Made by a program: the position numbers and the translations under genes. A model generated the notes under the pieces. That model saw only the letters and a list, made by a program, of their open reading frames with translations, was not told where the DNA came from and did no database searches. From positions 1 to 33,745 of the forward strand of contig CADBPR010000046.1 in assembly GCA_902796555.1 (NCBI GenBank): DNA of 33,745 nt, read 5' to 3'. Source of the stretch: an uncultured Bacteroidia bacterium. GTDB lineage: Bacteria; Bacteroidota; Bacteroidia; Bacteroidales; UBA932. Positions 32,399 through 33,745 of this stretch are shown piece by piece. The stretch's first letter is position 1; each line of letters opens with the position of its first letter.

Positions 32399-32968
32399 AT
32401 GAAAAAGATTTTTGTCATTGCTGCAGCAGCGCTGCTTACCCTTACCGCTTCTGCGCAGAACCTCAAGTTCGCACACGTCAATTTCTCCGAGCTCGTGCAG
32501 TTGATGCCGGAGGCCGATGAGGCCCGTTCCGCCATCGCCGCTTCCACCAAAGAGGCCGAAGAGGCTTATCAGAGCATGATGGAGGAGTTCCAGAACAAAT
32601 ACAGCCAGTATCAGCAGAAGGCTTCCACCTGGACCGCTACCATCAAGGAGTCCAAGGAGAAGGAACTCAGTGAAATCCAGAACCGGATTGAAGAGTTCCG
32701 CCAGAATATCCAGGTCGAACTGCAGCAGCAGCAGTCCCAGCTGATGGCTCCCATCCAGGAGAAAGCCATGAAGGCTGTGGAAAAACTCGCCAAGGAAGGC
32801 GGTTATATCTATGTCTTCGAGCGCAACCAGCTGCTCTTCATCAACGAGGCCCAGAGCACAGACCTGACGCCCGCCGCCCGCAAGGCCCTGAACATTCCCG
32901 AGGGACGTACCCTCGAATCCCTGCAGGCAGAGCTCCAGGCCCAGCAGCAGGCGACCCAGCAGCAGTAA
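32399..32968 (+). CDS. skp: OmpH/Skp family periplasmic chaperone
   Basis: A 189-residue exported chaperone. The signal peptide is MKKIFVIAAAALLTLTASA, cut before Gln20. The mature part has the Skp start KFAHVNFSELVQLMPEADEAR, a long charged coiled coil (about 45-125; KEAEEAYQSMMEEFQNKY), the return segment GGYIYVFERNQLLFINEAQ and a Gln-rich tail. It keeps unfolded outer-membrane proteins soluble on the way to BamA, whose gene ends 25 bases upstream. Unlike the other Skp-type gene in this window it has a clear cleavable signal. A strong terminator follows. Confidence 0.92.
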   Translation: MKKIFVIAAAALLTLTASAQNLKFAHVNFSELVQLMPEADEARSAIAASTKEAEEAYQSMMEEFQNKYSQYQQKASTWTATIKESKEKELSEIQNRIEEFRQNIQVELQQQQSQLMAPIQEKAMKAVEKLAKEGGYIYVFERNQLLFINEAQSTDLTPAARKALNIPEGRTLESLQAELQAQQQATQQQ

Positions 32969-32990
32969 CAGGCTGTTTCATCAGAGATCG

Positions 32991-33034
32991 TAGGCCGTTT
33001 CCGTTGGAAGCGGCCTAATTTCTTTATATTTTTT
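32991..33034 (+). terminator. Rho-independent terminator of the bamA-skp unit
   Basis: Inverted repeat TAGGCCG ... CGGCCTA (32991-32997 and 33011-33017), extended inward by a T-G wobble pair and TTCC/GGAA around a GTT loop, gives a 12-pair stem. It is followed by the T-rich run TTTCTTTATATTTTTT. It starts 23 bases after the skp stop. Confidence 0.9.
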
Positions 33035-33065
33035 ATTGAAATGTGATTTTTTGTTATTAGATTTG
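33035..33065 (+). promoter_or_regulatory. Promoter of gdhA
   Basis: ATTG (33035-33038), a 19-base gap and TAGATTTG (33058-33065), a perfect TAnnTTTG. Transcription should start near 33072, leaving an AT-rich leader of about 33 bases before ATG 33105, typical of strongly expressed Bacteroidota genes that lack a Shine-Dalgarno site. Confidence 0.7.
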
Positions 33066-33098
33066 CGATATAATTGATAAAACACTAAACAATTTTAA

Positions 33099-33745
<647 letters not shown>

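Overview
The window is chromosomal DNA of a GC-rich member of the Bacteroidales (phylum Bacteroidota). Several lines point there: ten candidate promoters carry the Bacteroidota -7 element TAnnTTTG or a one-base variant, often with a -33 TTTG-like box; the RNA polymerase omega subunit is of the Bacteroidota type; and there are NigD-like, DUF4249, DUF4988/BACON and TonB-receptor genes. The pdxJ / nadK-uppS-bamA-skp block is also typical of the order. The genus cannot be fixed from sequence alone; GC content and Pro-Ser-acidic lipoprotein linkers would fit Rikenellaceae/Alistipes-like or uncultured gut Bacteroidales.

Layout. 1-725 (-): 5'-terminal part of a Fic AMP-transferase with an N-terminal inhibitory motif. 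902-5456 (-): surface flavoprotein-like lipoprotein, PIN-PhoH ATPase and an orphan PurL/PurM-like protein. 5523-12045 (+): folC tightly coupled to a 1764-residue alpha-2-macroglobulin-family protein. 12158-15856 (+): a tRNA-Val with its own promoter, running straight into a small lipoprotein, a TonB-dependent receptor and a DUF4249 lipoprotein, probably one envelope uptake unit. 15863-21062 (-): an apparent four-gene operon of a Fur-family regulator, a DUF4988/BACON lipoprotein, a secreted M6 metalloprotease and a NigD-like lipoprotein. 21132-25022 (+): trxB, bamD, rpoZ and recN. 25006-28123 (-): pdxJ, an Skp/OmpH-like protein and a LysM-LysM-periplasmic-binding-protein fusion. 28212-32968 (+): nadK, uppS, bamA and skp, ended by a strong terminator. 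33105-end (+): 5' part of gdhA.

How the parts fit. Much of the window concerns the cell envelope. BamA, BamD and two Skp-like chaperones build outer-membrane proteins; UppS makes the lipid carrier for wall and surface glycans; the LysM/PBP protein probably sits at peptidoglycan; and the A2M protein may guard against proteases. The two accessory units most likely to hold undescribed biology are the Fur/lipoprotein/M6 protease/NigD operon facing trxB, and the tRNA-led lipoprotein/TonB receptor/DUF4249 operon. The orphan AIRS-fold protein beside phoH is a third candidate. I see no CRISPR array, insertion sequence, prophage or rRNA. Apart from intergenic regions shorter than 300 bases, the window is fully occupied by genes.
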